DNA of 64,000 bases from Halorhabdus utahensis DSM 12940 (GCF_000023945.1 NC_013158.1:1798001-1862000), one strand, 5' to 3'. Positions 17,387 through 26,136 are shown, counted from the stretch's first letter. Program-made: numbers and translations. The notes: a model not told the origin generated them from the letters alone.

Positions 17387-18508
17387 ATGAGCGCATCGAC
17401 GACACGGACCGGACGGACGGAGTCGCGGCTGGCCGGTATCCCGGAGTACTTTGGACCGCAGTGGTTCGGTTCGACGATGGGGACCGGTGCCTTGGGTGTG
17501 GCCCTTGCGCTGGTCGCTGCCGAGTACTCGCTCGGGCCGGTCGCCACGCTTGCACAGTTTTTCGTCGTGTTGACGGCCATTCTGACGACCGTCTTCACCA
17601 TCCCCTGGGTACTCCGAATCGTGACCCACCCGGATCAGGTCCGGACGGATCTGTCACATCCGATCCGGAGTCAGTTCTTCCCGACGATGCCGATTACGCT
17701 GATCGTTCTCGGTGTTGGCATTGCTCGGACGATGCAGGGTGTTCTTCCGGCCCCTGTTCTCGAATCAGTGCTGGTCGGGTTGTTCGTGACTGGCAGTATC
17801 GGTATCTTTGGGTTCGGACTCCTGTTGGTCACGATCATGTTTGTCAATAATAATATCGGCACCCACCACGGTGTATTCGCGTGGTATATTCCACCAGTTT
17901 CGCATCTCGTGATCCCGCTGTTGGGGTTCTGGCTGGTCGAAAACTACTACGCCGGGAGTGCACTCGGCCAGTTCATCTTCGTCGTCTCATTGATGGCGCT
18001 CGGCGTCGGGAGCTTCATGTTCATTTTCTTCGGCTCGATCATCCTCCATCGCTACGCCTACGAGTCGTTGCCGGAGGAGAAACTCGCGCCGACGTTCGTG
18101 ATCGGGCTCGCGCCGACGGCCGTCCTGGTCATTGCCATCGGACGGTTCATCCGTGCCCTCCAGGCGGGCGTCGGATTCGACCTCGCCGTCGAGCCCATCG
18201 TCGCGAGCATGAAACTGCTCGCGATCGTTCTCTGGGGCTTTTCAGCCTGGTGGTTCCTGTTGACGGTTGCGGTCCTGGCTTATTACCTCAGCCGTCGCGA
18301 TCATCCGTTTTTCTTCACCTGGTGGGCCTACACGTTCCCGACTGGTGCCTTTGCGATCTCGGCGGGTGTGATGGGCCACCTCCTTGAGGTTGCGGCCTTT
18401 GAAGCGATCCTGGCCGGTGTCACCGGGCTGCTCGTGATCGTCTGGACCGTCACGGCCCTTTTTACCACCCGGATGATCCTCCGTGGGCACGCCTTCACAC
18501 CGGAGTGA
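17387..18508 (+). CDS. TDT/SLAC1-family membrane transporter (TehA-like)
   Basis: 373-residue integral membrane protein with about ten helices, beginning with the family signature IPEYFGPQWFGSTMGTGALGVAL. The TDT family includes tellurite/anion channel TehA, malate permease Mae1, sulfite exporter Ssu1 and plant SLAC1. The convergent neighbour is a YeiH-type putative sulfate/sulfite exporter, so a sulfite or small-anion efflux role is plausible, but no substrate residues can be read. ATG 17387 is the first start after the promoter. Confidence 0.8.
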   Translation: MSASTTRTGRTESRLAGIPEYFGPQWFGSTMGTGALGVALALVAAEYSLGPVATLAQFFVVLTAILTTVFTIPWVLRIVTHPDQVRTDLSHPIRSQFFPTMPITLIVLGVGIARTMQGVLPAPVLESVLVGLFVTGSIGIFGFGLLLVTIMFVNNNIGTHHGVFAWYIPPVSHLVIPLLGFWLVENYYAGSALGQFIFVVSLMALGVGSFMFIFFGSIILHRYAYESLPEEKLAPTFVIGLAPTAVLVIAIGRFIRALQAGVGFDLAVEPIVASMKLLAIVLWGFSAWWFLLTVAVLAYYLSRRDHPFFFTWWAYTFPTGAFAISAGVMGHLLEVAAFEAILAGVTGLLVIVWTVTALFTTRMILRGHAFTPE

Positions 18509-18532
18509 CATCCTTCGTGCCCGCCACAACGA

Positions 18533-19537
18533 TCAACCGAACAGCAGCATCGACGCGAGCAAGGAGAGCAAGCTCACGACGAGCAGCGACGAGAAGACGA
18601 CCAACACTGGTTTGATCCCGACCGACCGCATCTTCCGGAGGTCGATCTCCATGCCGAGACCGACGAACGCCACGAGGAACAACCCCTGGTAGCCCGACGT
18701 GAGGAGTGCAACGTCGTCCGAAGAAAGCAACCCGAGACTCGCGATTCCTGCCATTGCGAGAAAGCCGATGACGAACTTGGGAAACTCCTCCCAGAGGTAT
18801 CGCCAACTGGCACCGCCGGCCTGTCCGGTATCGCGTTGTCGGGCATAATACACCGCATAGAGGACGGCGACGACCCCGATGAAGACGTTCCGGCCGAGTT
18901 TCGTCACGGTGGCCCACTCTCCGGCCTGTGGCGAATAGGCGAAACCGGCTGCGATGACGGGCCCCGTCGAAACCATACTGACTCCGGCCCAGGTGCCAAA
19001 GACGATGTCCGGTAACTCGAGGCGGCGACCGATGATCGGATAGACCGCCAGCGTGGCGGCATCGAACAGCAGAATCGTCGCGACGGCGTAGGCGATCTGC
19101 TCGCTTTTGGCGCGGACGCTGCCGGAGACGGCGACGATGGCTGAAACCCCACACACGGCGTACCCGGCCGCCAACAGCGACCCCAACCGCTCGTTGATCC
19201 GGAAGACATTGCGTGCGATCGCCTCACCGATCACAAGGCTGATCGTCAGAAACCCGACGACGAACACCAGCAGTGACGGCCCGACGCTGAACAGCTGTCC
19301 GATCGCGATCCGTGCGCCCATGAGGACGATACCGGTTTCCAGCCAGAGCTTGTGCGTTGCGATGCCGCCTTTCGCCCAGGCCGGAGTGCCGACCGTATTG
19401 GCGAGGAGTGCACCGAGCCCAACCGCCACGATCAATTCATTGATCGGCACGACTGTCCCCGCAAGCAACTGTGCGAGCCCACCGCCGAGTGCGAGCAACA
19501 CTATGCCGGGAAACACCCGAGCGACTGATCGTCTCAT
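18533..19537 (-). CDS. YeiH-family putative sulfate exporter
   Basis: 334-residue protein with about ten membrane helices of the UPF0324/YeiH family. Conserved stretches include VGLGALLANTVG, LWLETGIVLMGARI, LLAAGYAVCGVSAIVAVSG (AICGxSAI-like) and VFGTWAGVSMVSTGPVIAAG. YeiH proteins are assigned, on limited evidence, as sulfate or sulfite exporters and in some bacteria as taurine-degradation partners. It faces the TDT transporter tail to tail (24 bp between stops) and is preceded by a 42-residue membrane protein gene in the same direction, 43 bp upstream. Confidence 0.83.
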   Translation of the reverse strand: MRRSVARVFPGIVLLALGGGLAQLLAGTVVPINELIVAVGLGALLANTVGTPAWAKGGIATHKLWLETGIVLMGARIAIGQLFSVGPSLLVFVVGFLTISLVIGEAIARNVFRINERLGSLLAAGYAVCGVSAIVAVSGSVRAKSEQIAYAVATILLFDAATLAVYPIIGRRLELPDIVFGTWAGVSMVSTGPVIAAGFAYSPQAGEWATVTKLGRNVFIGVVAVLYAVYYARQRDTGQAGGASWRYLWEEFPKFVIGFLAMAGIASLGLLSSDDVALLTSGYQGLFLVAFVGLGMEIDLRKMRSVGIKPVLVVFSSLLVVSLLSLLASMLLFG

Positions 19538-19580
19538 CGTCTACTACAGATTGTGTACTCTCTATTATGTTACAAATCGG

Positions 19581-19709
19581 CTAGAAAACGATGACAAAGG
19601 TGACGACAATCATACCCAATAAAACGGCTTTCCAGCCCCGTTCAAGCGATTTCCACCCTCTGCTGAGTTGGCCGAACTGTGGACGCCGGACAAAATTGGA
19701 TTCACTCAT
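19581..19709 (-). CDS. 42-residue single-pass membrane protein upstream of yeiH
   Basis: A short frame from ATG 19709 to TAG 19581 encodes an N-terminal polar/aromatic half (MSESNFVRRPQFGQLSRGW) and a C-terminal hydrophobic helix (AVLLGMIVVTFVIVF). The two Arg-Gly-Trp-Lys/Glu-Arg-Gly-Trp-Lys steps (SRGWKSLERGWK) form a basic, tryptophan-containing membrane-interface segment. A TATA-like TTCTATAGG lies about 25-30 bp upstream. The 43-bp gap to yeiH indicates one transcript. It may be a small accessory subunit of the exporter. No family is recognised with certainty. Confidence 0.6.
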   Translation of the reverse strand: MSESNFVRRPQFGQLSRGWKSLERGWKAVLLGMIVVTFVIVF

Positions 19710-19915
19710 GCTGACAACAGCCTATAGAAGCGTCATAGATACCGGAAATATTTATATAATTGGTTCGGCAAACCCTGCTAAAAATACTGATAAATCGGCT
19801 TCGTCACGCCGGAACGACACGCCGAAACGGCGGCGGCCAGACGCGTCTTCGGGAACGTCGAGAACTGGTTCGACGGGGCTGAGTAGAGTGCGTCGCGCTG
19901 GAGTTGCCTGCGAGG

Positions 19916-20614
19916 CTACTGCTCGGAGAGGGTAAACCACCAGTCGTACTGCTCGTAGCCCTCGTCGTCGGCCTCGCTCTCGCGCTGTTCGACTGCCCCG
20001 CGACTCCCCGGCGGCGGCAGGAGGACGCGATCGTCGAAGCGGTCGTTTTCGGGCCAGTTCGCCGGCGTGGCGACGCCCTCGTCGTCGCTCTTCTGGAGGG
20101 CGTCCAGCGAACGCAGGATCTCGTCGATGTTGCGGCCGATCTCCTCGGGGTAGTACAGCACCTGCCGGACGACGCCATCGGGATCGACGACGAAGACGGC
20201 CCGGACAGTACTCGTCCCGGCACCGGACTGGATCATGCCGAGTTGTTCGCCGACCCGGCCGCTCTCGTCGGCAATGATCGGGAAGCCGATCTCGACGCCG
20301 ATCTCTTCTTCGATCCAGTCGACCCACTTGAGGTGAGAGTGGACGCGATCGACCGAGAGGCCGATCAGATTGGCATCGCGTTGCTCGAACTCCTCGCGTC
20401 GGTCCTCGAAGGCGACGAACTCTGTCGTACAGACCGGCGTGAAGTCGCCCGGATGGCTGAAGAGCACGACCCACTCGCCCGCGTAATCGTCAGGGAGGTC
20501 GATCTCCCCGTGCGTCGTCTCGACTGCAAGGTGGGGGAACTCATCGCCAATCAACGGGATACCGCTCGCGTCATCTGTCTCGGATTCCATTGCATTATCT
20601 TGTACTGGATTCAC
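19916..20614 (-). CDS. Prx6-type peroxiredoxin with a single cysteine
   Basis: 232-residue peroxiredoxin reducing peroxides. The active site is HPGDFTPVCTTEF with the peroxidatic Cys62, and the catalytic Arg is in TVRAVFVVDPDG. Archaeal Prx6-type enzymes usually have resolving cysteines around a C-terminal DWWF motif. Here that segment reads EQYDWWFTLSEQ and Cys62 is the only cysteine. The enzyme must therefore be recycled by an external thiol, for example the AhpD-like/lipoyl-Lpd relay 3 kb away or a small-molecule thiol. ATG 20614 is used; ATG 20590 is an alternative start. Confidence 0.88.
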   Translation of the reverse strand: MNPVQDNAMESETDDASGIPLIGDEFPHLAVETTHGEIDLPDDYAGEWVVLFSHPGDFTPVCTTEFVAFEDRREEFEQRDANLIGLSVDRVHSHLKWVDWIEEEIGVEIGFPIIADESGRVGEQLGMIQSGAGTSTVRAVFVVDPDGVVRQVLYYPEEIGRNIDEILRSLDALQKSDDEGVATPANWPENDRFDDRVLLPPPGSRGAVEQRESEADDEGYEQYDWWFTLSEQ

Positions 20615-20666
20615 AATATTAAAAACTTCGATTCGATTTCAGAAGGATATTTTGCTGAAGTACAAA

Positions 20667-21348
20667 TCATTGCTTACTACCTGTCGAATTCGCCATCTCG
20701 ATTGTGGCTCCCCGGACGATGGAGGCGGCGACCATCGTGGCGAACAACACCAAGGCGAATCGCCACCCGAAGTATGCGAGGAACGCAGGCAACACTGGGA
20801 GTTCGATCGCACGGTTGTACCGGAAGACGGCGATCACTCCGTCCGAGAGGCCCTGGTCGCGCAGGTCGGCGAGAAGCGCATTCCAGGCGTAGGCGGGGCC
20901 GTGGCTGCGTGTTCCAGCTACGGTCGCGACGAGATAGCCGGTCGGCGTGTGCCGACTCGACAGTCACGGCGATCGGATCGCGGGCGAGCAAGACGTGGCT
21001 GAGCGCGAGGGCAACCCGGATGACCACGAGAACAGGGGCGATTCGACCCAGGGTGGTACCACTTTTCGCGAGGGCCGCGCTCGGAAGCGACGACGGCGCG
21101 TGCAGCGTACGTGACGGCGACGACTCCCAGCAAGCCATAATCCAACCGGGACCCGCGTTGGGACGCACCCCCGGATCGATCGCCGGGGCGGCCCCGAACG
21201 CCGACTCAAATTGGGCTGGCGTCACGATGGTCCGAAGCAGGCCGACCAGCAAAACGACGGTCAGCATGATCGGTGCGGCATTGCGGAGGCTCTTCGACGC
21301 ACGTCGCCCGGCCGCACGGAGCTGGTCGGCCCAGGTCCCGTCGCTCAT
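20667..21348 (-). pseudogene. frameshifted permease (DUF318/ArsP-like)
   Basis: The N-terminal part from ATG 21348 encodes a membrane segment (LRNAAPIMLTVVLLVGLLRTIVT PAQFESAFG). Beyond about 21150 the frame loses membrane character. In another frame from about 20950 to TGA 20667 a convincing permease C-terminus appears (HGPAYAWNALLADLRDQGLS, then LPVLPAFLAYFGWRFALVLFA). The middle also seems to switch frame (GLLGVVAVTYAARAVVASE). At least one, probably more, frameshifts have broken the gene. It sits behind the ZIP transporter gene (71 bp) and may have been its partner in metal transport. Confidence 0.6.
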
Positions 21349-21419
21349 CGTCCGGCCTCGCCCTTACCCCGCTGCTCGTCCGTCCAGTGGGCGGTTCCCG
21401 AAACGAGTCACTGCCGCGT

Positions 21420-22283
21420 TCACCCCATCGCGAGCGCTTGCCATAGAAGGAAAATCGCCCCCGCGCCCGAAAGCGTGCTCGCCACGGCGTACTGCCGAAC
21501 TCGGTGGATATTTCGCGAACACTGGATCGTCCCATGACCGCTGGAATCGGCATGTGAGCCGACATGGGAACACTCCGGCAACATGTCGATCGCGACGTGA
21601 GCGAACACACCCGTCGAAACCCCATAGAACACTGCCTGGACAACAGCCGAGAGGTCCGGCGTCAGAATCGACAGCGGGATCGCCGCGATCGCAACTGCCG
21701 AGGCGGGGACGATCATCACGATCCGCGGGATTCCGGACTGTTTGAGTGCTTCCGACCCAGTGAAGCCGGCCGGGAACTTGTGAGCGAGGATCCCAAAGCC
21801 AAACAGCGCCGAGAGATCAGGTAGGGACCCGTAGACGACGCCCATGATCGACCCTGCCGCGAGGGCGTGTAACGTGAGTTCACTCACGGCGGCGTTCAAC
21901 GGAAGGTCGTAGTGACTGAGGAGGTGGCCGAGTTCGTGGCCGGCGTACCCCAGGAGGTATCCCAGCGCGATGGCGAATCCGCCGTACTGCGGGTGGCGGC
22001 CGATGGCTTTCGGCGCGAGCAGTGCTGCGGCGCTCGCGAGCATCGCGCCGCTGGCGAGGCCGTAGGCCCAGACCTGTCGTTCCGGCGTACTGAAATCCAC
22101 AAATAGACTGATCGTCACGCCCGCGACCATCGCGAGGAAGCCGAAAGCGACGACGAGGACGAGCGTCGTGCGTTCGGTCATGCTCCCGGCCGCCAGCACG
22201 CCGGCGAAGATGATCGCAGTGACAGCGCTGACGGCCAATGCATTGCGATCCCGTCGTGTTTGTCCGGTTTTCGTTCCTGTCAT
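21420..22283 (-). CDS. ZIP-family metal transporter
   Basis: 287-residue membrane protein with about eight helices. ZIP-type metal motifs are present: GHELGHLLSHYD, LHALAAGSIMGVVYG (helix 4 position) and GILAHKFPAGF (helix 5 HExPH-like). A Cys/His-rich loop follows (MLPECSHVGSHADSSGHG), which could bind Zn, Fe or Mn. The first two helices and the acidic start are typical of haloarchaeal members. ZIP proteins move divalent metals into the cytosol. A disrupted permease gene lies immediately downstream. ATG 22283 is preceded by an A/T-rich promoter between 22330 and 22390. Confidence 0.8.
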   Translation of the reverse strand: MTGTKTGQTRRDRNALAVSAVTAIIFAGVLAAGSMTERTTLVLVVAFGFLAMVAGVTISLFVDFSTPERQVWAYGLASGAMLASAAALLAPKAIGRHPQYGGFAIALGYLLGYAGHELGHLLSHYDLPLNAAVSELTLHALAAGSIMGVVYGSLPDLSALFGFGILAHKFPAGFTGSEALKQSGIPRIVMIVPASAVAIAAIPLSILTPDLSAVVQAVFYGVSTGVFAHVAIDMLPECSHVGSHADSSGHGTIQCSRNIHRVRQYAVASTLSGAGAIFLLWQALAMG

Positions 22284-22470
22284 GGTGTGTCTGTCTCGGT
22301 CGAACCGTCTCTTGGTCGGTGGTTCGGCAAGTCACTAATAACTCTGGATCAGATATTAATAAGAATTACTATCTATATTTGATTTTTTGCTAATCTGCCC
22401 TTGGTCGCCGACCCGGACTTTGTCGGGAAGTTCCGTAGCGACGTCGAGGGGCCGCACGAGCGTGTATGGC

Positions 22471-22779
22471 CTACAACGACGGGTGTCTCGGTGGCGTGAA
22501 GTCCGGTGGAGAACTAGGTGTTTGACCAACCCGGCCGTCGGTCGTGACGTGGATCTGCAGGTCGACCCCGCCCGACAGACGCGGGCGTTCGCGGTCGGCG
22601 GCGACGCCAACGGCCGCGAGCCGATTCTCCACGTTTCGAAACACCAGGCCGCGACTGCCGCCGAGAACGTCCTCGCCCATCGCGACGGGGACGCGCTCGA
22701 GACCTACCAGCCCGTCCACCATCACGTCATGTTCTCCGGGCTGGGACGGCTCCCGTTCGTCCGGGTCGGTCACGTCCAC
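22471..22779 (-). CDS. uncharacterised acidic ORF behind the FAD oxidoreductase
   Basis: A GTG-initiated frame of 102 residues begins 39 bp after the oxidoreductase stop and, notably, in the same reading frame as that gene. The first 80 residues have haloarchaeal acidic composition and strongly G/C third positions (VDVTDPDEREPSQPG, then VMVDGLVGLERVPVAMGEDV). The last 20 residues are Pro/Arg-rich and look random. It may be a short real gene, or a former C-terminal extension of the oxidoreductase cut off by a new stop. No family is recognised. Confidence 0.35.
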   Translation of the reverse strand: MDVTDPDEREPSQPGEHDVMVDGLVGLERVPVAMGEDVLGGSRGLVFRNVENRLAAVGVAADRERPRLSGGVDLQIHVTTDGRVGQTPSSPPDFTPPRHPSL

Positions 22780-22818
22780 GCAGTACCGGCCCGCACTCTT
22801 TTCGAAAAAAGACCTGTT

Positions 22819-24102
22819 TCAGTCGGAAGCGATCGGCGACGCAGCCGTGACGTCCGCGAGCCCGTCGAACGTTGGCGCGAGGAGTTCGCCCGCCCGCCCC
22901 TGGACACGTCGACCGCTCGCCGTGAGTTCTTTCAGCGGCTGGAGCACGGAGAGGTCCCCGATCAGGACGCCGCCGACGAGCATGCCGTCCCGGAAGGCCA
23001 GCCGTCGCCACTCCGTCTCGCCGTACGTGCGTTCGCGGTAGGTCTCCCCGAGGCCCGGGTGGCCAAAGGAGGCCATCGGGAACGAGAAGTGCGTCACCGT
23101 ATAGGAGGGGACGAACTCGAAGTGCTCGCCGGCCCCGGCGGGGGCAAGCATGTTCTCGGCCGCGTGTTCGCCCTGTGCGGCGGCGCTGCCCCACGAGCCG
23201 TTCTTGACCGGCCGACCGAGCCGTCGGTCGTGGTACTGTGCGACGTCACCCGCCGCGTAGACGTCGGGGTCGTCCGTCTGGAGACGACCGTCGACGAGGA
23301 CGCCGTCGTCGACCGGTATCGGCGTCCCCTCGAGGAACGCGGTGTTGGACTCGGTTCCGATGGCGACGCCGACGCAGTCGCTGTCGTAGACGTCACCCTC
23401 GGAGTCGACCGTCGCGACGACGTGGCCGTCGTCGTCGGTCTCGAAGTGATCGACGGTGGTCTCGAGGACGGGTGTGACCCCGCGTTCGTCGAGGGCGTCG
23501 TGGACGATTGCAGCGCCGGTCTCGGACATCGCTCGCGAGAACCACCGGTCCTCGCGGATCAGGTAGCTCGCGTCGACGTCCTGGGCGGCCGCGATCGCGG
23601 CGTAGTCGATGCCAAGCAGGCCGCCGCCGACGATCGTCCCGGTCTCGGCGGCCGCCGCCTTCTCCCGAATCCGGCGTGCGTCCTCGATCGTCCAGAACGA
23701 CGTCACGCCCTCGGCGTCGGCGTTGGGCACGGGCAGCGACCGCGGTGTCCCGCCCGTCGCCACGAGGAGTTTGTCGTAGTGGTAGCGCTCGCCCGCCGCA
23801 GTCACGACCGCGTTGTCGTCGGTTTCGATCGTGCTCACGCGTGTATCGAGTTCGAGGTCGATGTCGCGCTCGTCGTACCACGCCTGGTCGTGGATCTGGA
23901 CTGTCTCCTCGGGGACGGTCCCTTTGGCGTACTCCTTGATGAGGATGCGGTTGTACAGCGGCTCGCTCTCGGCAGTCAGGACGGTGATCGAAGCGTCGTC
24001 GGTCTGCTCGGCCAGGACGTCGGCCGCGGAACTCCCGGCGACGCCGTCGCCGATGATGACGTAGCTGTCGTCGCGATCCTCTCGAATGGACTGTGATGTC
24101 AT
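22819..24102 (-). CDS. NAD(P)/FAD-dependent oxidoreductase (NirB-N/rubredoxin reductase type)
   Basis: 427-residue pyridine nucleotide-disulfide oxidoreductase fold. The FAD site is VIIGDGVAGSSAADVL, the NAD site is GTIVGGGLLGIDYA, and the C-terminal FAD motif is DDPDVYAAGDVAQYHD. The motif SEPLYNRILIKEYAKG is characteristic of the branch with assimilatory nitrite reductase flavin domains and rubredoxin/ferredoxin reductases. No redox-active CxxC is present, so it passes electrons to a partner protein that is not encoded nearby. The start is ATG 24102 after a promoter with GTATACACATAAAT. The open frame upstream of it is not conserved. Confidence 0.83.
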   Translation of the reverse strand: MTSQSIREDRDDSYVIIGDGVAGSSAADVLAEQTDDASITVLTAESEPLYNRILIKEYAKGTVPEETVQIHDQAWYDERDIDLELDTRVSTIETDDNAVVTAAGERYHYDKLLVATGGTPRSLPVPNADAEGVTSFWTIEDARRIREKAAAAETGTIVGGGLLGIDYAAIAAAQDVDASYLIREDRWFSRAMSETGAAIVHDALDERGVTPVLETTVDHFETDDDGHVVATVDSEGDVYDSDCVGVAIGTESNTAFLEGTPIPVDDGVLVDGRLQTDDPDVYAAGDVAQYHDRRLGRPVKNGSWGSAAAQGEHAAENMLAPAGAGEHFEFVPSYTVTHFSFPMASFGHPGLGETYRERTYGETEWRRLAFRDGMLVGGVLIGDLSVLQPLKELTASGRRVQGRAGELLAPTFDGLADVTAASPIASD

Positions 24103-24379
24103 GGTGGGTGTGTGGAAGGCGGTGTGATGCGTGCCGGCGGAACCGGCAGTGTTGTTTGGTACATGCATAATTAGGGGTTGTATACACATAAATCTGTGCG
24201 TAATAAATAACACGAAGGTTGAGTAGTAATGTATATTGGTGACAGAATATGGCGGATTTGACGACTCTAGTCTACAATAATTCGGATTACACTCGGTGTG
24301 TCGGGGCTGTTCGCCACCCGGCCGATACACTGGGCGCGGGCGCAGCAGTATTGTGCTGAAGTGGAAAACAAGCGTGGGA

Positions 24380-24665
24380 TCAGTCCCCGTCGGCGTCGAC
24401 TGCCGGCGCGCTCGCGCCGATGCTGCCCTCGGGGACGCCGACATCCGCTGTGACGACGTCACATTTCATCATAAACAGGACGTAGATCGGTGCGTCGACG
24501 TTCCTGCACAGCTCGTAGTTACCCTGGCCCTTGCTGAGGATGACGTCGGCGGCTTCGAGACCGCGTTGCCGGCGATCGCGAGTCGCAGGGCCGCCGAAAG
24601 CGGTCGTCGGCCGCGTCGGTCGCCTGTCGCAGCATGCACGGCCCGTAGTCGAGGTTCGCGTCCAT
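24380..24665 (-). pseudogene. remnant of a DUF89/ARMT1-like phosphatase gene
   Basis: From ATG 24665 the N-terminus of a DUF89 protein is readable (MDANLDYGPCMLRQATDAAD, matching the MKxxxxCxPCLLRQAL start). After about 25 residues the frame is lost. In a different frame the C-terminus of the same family follows at once: AADVILSKGQGNYELCRN, then IYVLFMMKCDVVTADVGVPEGS, ending at 24380. About 190 internal residues are missing, including most of the metal-phosphatase core. An internal deletion with frameshift is the simplest history. DUF89 proteins are damage-control phosphatases. Confidence 0.72.
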
Positions 24666-24734
24666 ACTGGATGTCTCTCTGGTCGTAAACGATAATACTG
24701 ACGACCGTCTCGCGATTGCCGCCACCGCTGACGC

Positions 24735-25496
24735 TCAGATCTCTTTGATCGTCGGAATGAGGCTCGTCCGGGTCTGTTCGGAGACGGATTTGATCTGTTC
24801 GAGCTGTTCGGGCGTGAAGGGGACCTCGACATCGTCGGTCTCGATCGCGACCGAGTCCGAGCGCTCGCCGCGCAGGGTGAGTCGACCGTCGTCCATCTCG
24901 GTCACGAGCACGGTATCGGAGGCGTCCTCGACGCGGGCGATCTGGTCTTCGAAGGCCGACGTGCTGACGGTAAAGAGGTACGTGTTCTCGTCGTCGCGTT
25001 CGATCGTCTCGAGGAACGCCGCGAGACTGTCCTCGCCGTAGGTCGGCGAGAACAGGAAGAGGTTCAGGGCCGTCCCGAAGACGAGTGTCCCGGGTCCGTC
25101 ACCGTCGACGCGGTCGGTCGCTCGCGAGAGCGCCGCGTCCCAGACGTCCGGTTCGAGCAGGTTCGCCCGGATCGGCCCGTCCGCGTCGTCGTCGATCGCC
25201 TCGACCGTCGGTTCGCGGTCGGGGTCGAAGTCGACGAACGTCAGCCGGTCGCCGACGTCGTCGACGTCGAAGTCGTAGAGTTCGGCCATCGTCTCGGCGA
25301 CGAACGCCTTCCCGGAGTTAGTCAGCAAGAAGACCACGCTCCCGCCCCGATCGAGCCAGGACTCGACGACGGCAAAGCCGGTCAGCGGCTTGCCCGACCC
25401 GCCCGGGCCAGAGACAGTCGTCGTCTCGCCGAGGGGTAGTCCCTCGGGTAGCACTTCCCCAAACCAGTCGTGAGCCGGCTCGAACGTCGCTCCCAT
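24735..25496 (-). CDS. RecA/KaiC-like ATPase domain protein with altered Walker A
   Basis: 253-residue single-domain RecA-superfamily protein of the haloarchaeal KaiC/GvpD-like type. The P-loop reads GPGGSGKPLTG: the usual Thr/Ser after GK is replaced by Pro, so normal Mg-ATP binding is doubtful. A Walker B-like strand (GTLVFGTALNLFLF) and KaiC-like blocks (VVFLLTNSGKAFVAETMAELYDF) follow. The tail has a charged helix ending in TIKEI. ATG 25496 is preferred to a TTG at 25523, because a T/A-rich promoter then lies at the proper distance. It may be a regulatory scaffold rather than an active ATPase. Confidence 0.72.
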   Translation of the reverse strand: MGATFEPAHDWFGEVLPEGLPLGETTTVSGPGGSGKPLTGFAVVESWLDRGGSVVFLLTNSGKAFVAETMAELYDFDVDDVGDRLTFVDFDPDREPTVEAIDDDADGPIRANLLEPDVWDAALSRATDRVDGDGPGTLVFGTALNLFLFSPTYGEDSLAAFLETIERDDENTYLFTVSTSAFEDQIARVEDASDTVLVTEMDDGRLTLRGERSDSVAIETDDVEVPFTPEQLEQIKSVSEQTRTSLIPTIKEI

Positions 25497-25630
25497 CAGG
25501 TTGGCTAGCCGATAGAGAATCAAAATCCTCTCGGGCGTTGACTCAATCTTGGGACCACTCCGAGAACAGGGACGGCGTGGCCTCCAACAACGGCCACGAA
25601 CGTGATCGAGCGTCTCGCCGCACGTGACGC

Positions 25631-25963
25631 TTACTCGGGGACTGCGAGCTGGTCGTCGTGTTCGAGTCGGTCGATCAGTACGTCGCGCATCAGTTCCATG
25701 CTCGTCGCGACTCGCTCGTCGCTCAGCGTGTAGTAGCTGTGGACGCCGTCGTTGCGCTTTGTTACCACTCCCTGATCGCGCATCAACTTTAGATGCCGTG
25801 AGACGGTTGATTGTGGGATCCCGGTCGCCTCTTGGAGTTCGGTGACTGTTCGTTCGCTGTCGTCCATGAGCAGATCGAGCAGTTTGAGTCGCTTCGCGTT
25901 AGAGAATACCGTACAGAGATCCGCTTGCTGCTCGTACAGCGAATCTTCCGTGTGCTCGATCAT
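25631..25963 (-). CDS. ArsR-family HTH regulator
   Basis: 110-residue winged-helix protein: DLCTVFSNAKRLKLLDLLMD, then RTVTELQEATGIPQSTVSRHLKLMRDQGVV (recognition helix) and the wing HSYYTLSDERVA. ArsR-type proteins are repressors that respond to metals or redox. Cys17 alone is present in the helix region, so a classical CxC metal site is lacking. The start is ATG 25963; upstream codons of the long frame are not conserved. It diverges from another regulator gene (26137) around a perfect palindrome at 26087-26100, the likely operator. Confidence 0.82.
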   Translation of the reverse strand: MIEHTEDSLYEQQADLCTVFSNAKRLKLLDLLMDDSERTVTELQEATGIPQSTVSRHLKLMRDQGVVTKRNDGVHSYYTLSDERVATSMELMRDVLIDRLEHDDQLAVPE

Positions 25964-26086
25964 CGGTGACCCGCCTACGCCCGTGAGACTGATACGTGTT
26001 TCTCCCCGCTGAATCGATCGCCGAGCGGTACTTGCCCATCTCTCTGTGACGGCGGTTTGTGCTAGGCTCCGTCTATACTCTTCATA

Positions 26087-26100
26087 TCCGAATATTCGGA
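26087..26100. promoter_or_regulatory. perfect 14-bp palindrome, candidate operator
   Basis: TCCGAATATTCGGA is a perfect inverted repeat located between two divergent HTH regulator genes. It lies 37 bp before the start at 26137 (over or next to its TATA region) and 124 bp before the start at 25963. Its centre AATATT overlaps the A/T-rich promoter core, so a dimeric HTH protein bound here would block transcription. Either regulator could be the binder. Confidence 0.6.
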
Positions 26101-26136
26101 AAACCAAATACTAAGTGTGAGAAGGTGATAGTCTCG

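Noticed and set aside
22387-24096. 569-residue protein on the plus strand
   Set aside because: It is antisense to the FAD oxidoreductase, whose motifs are unmistakable, and arises from the G+C-rich codon pattern.
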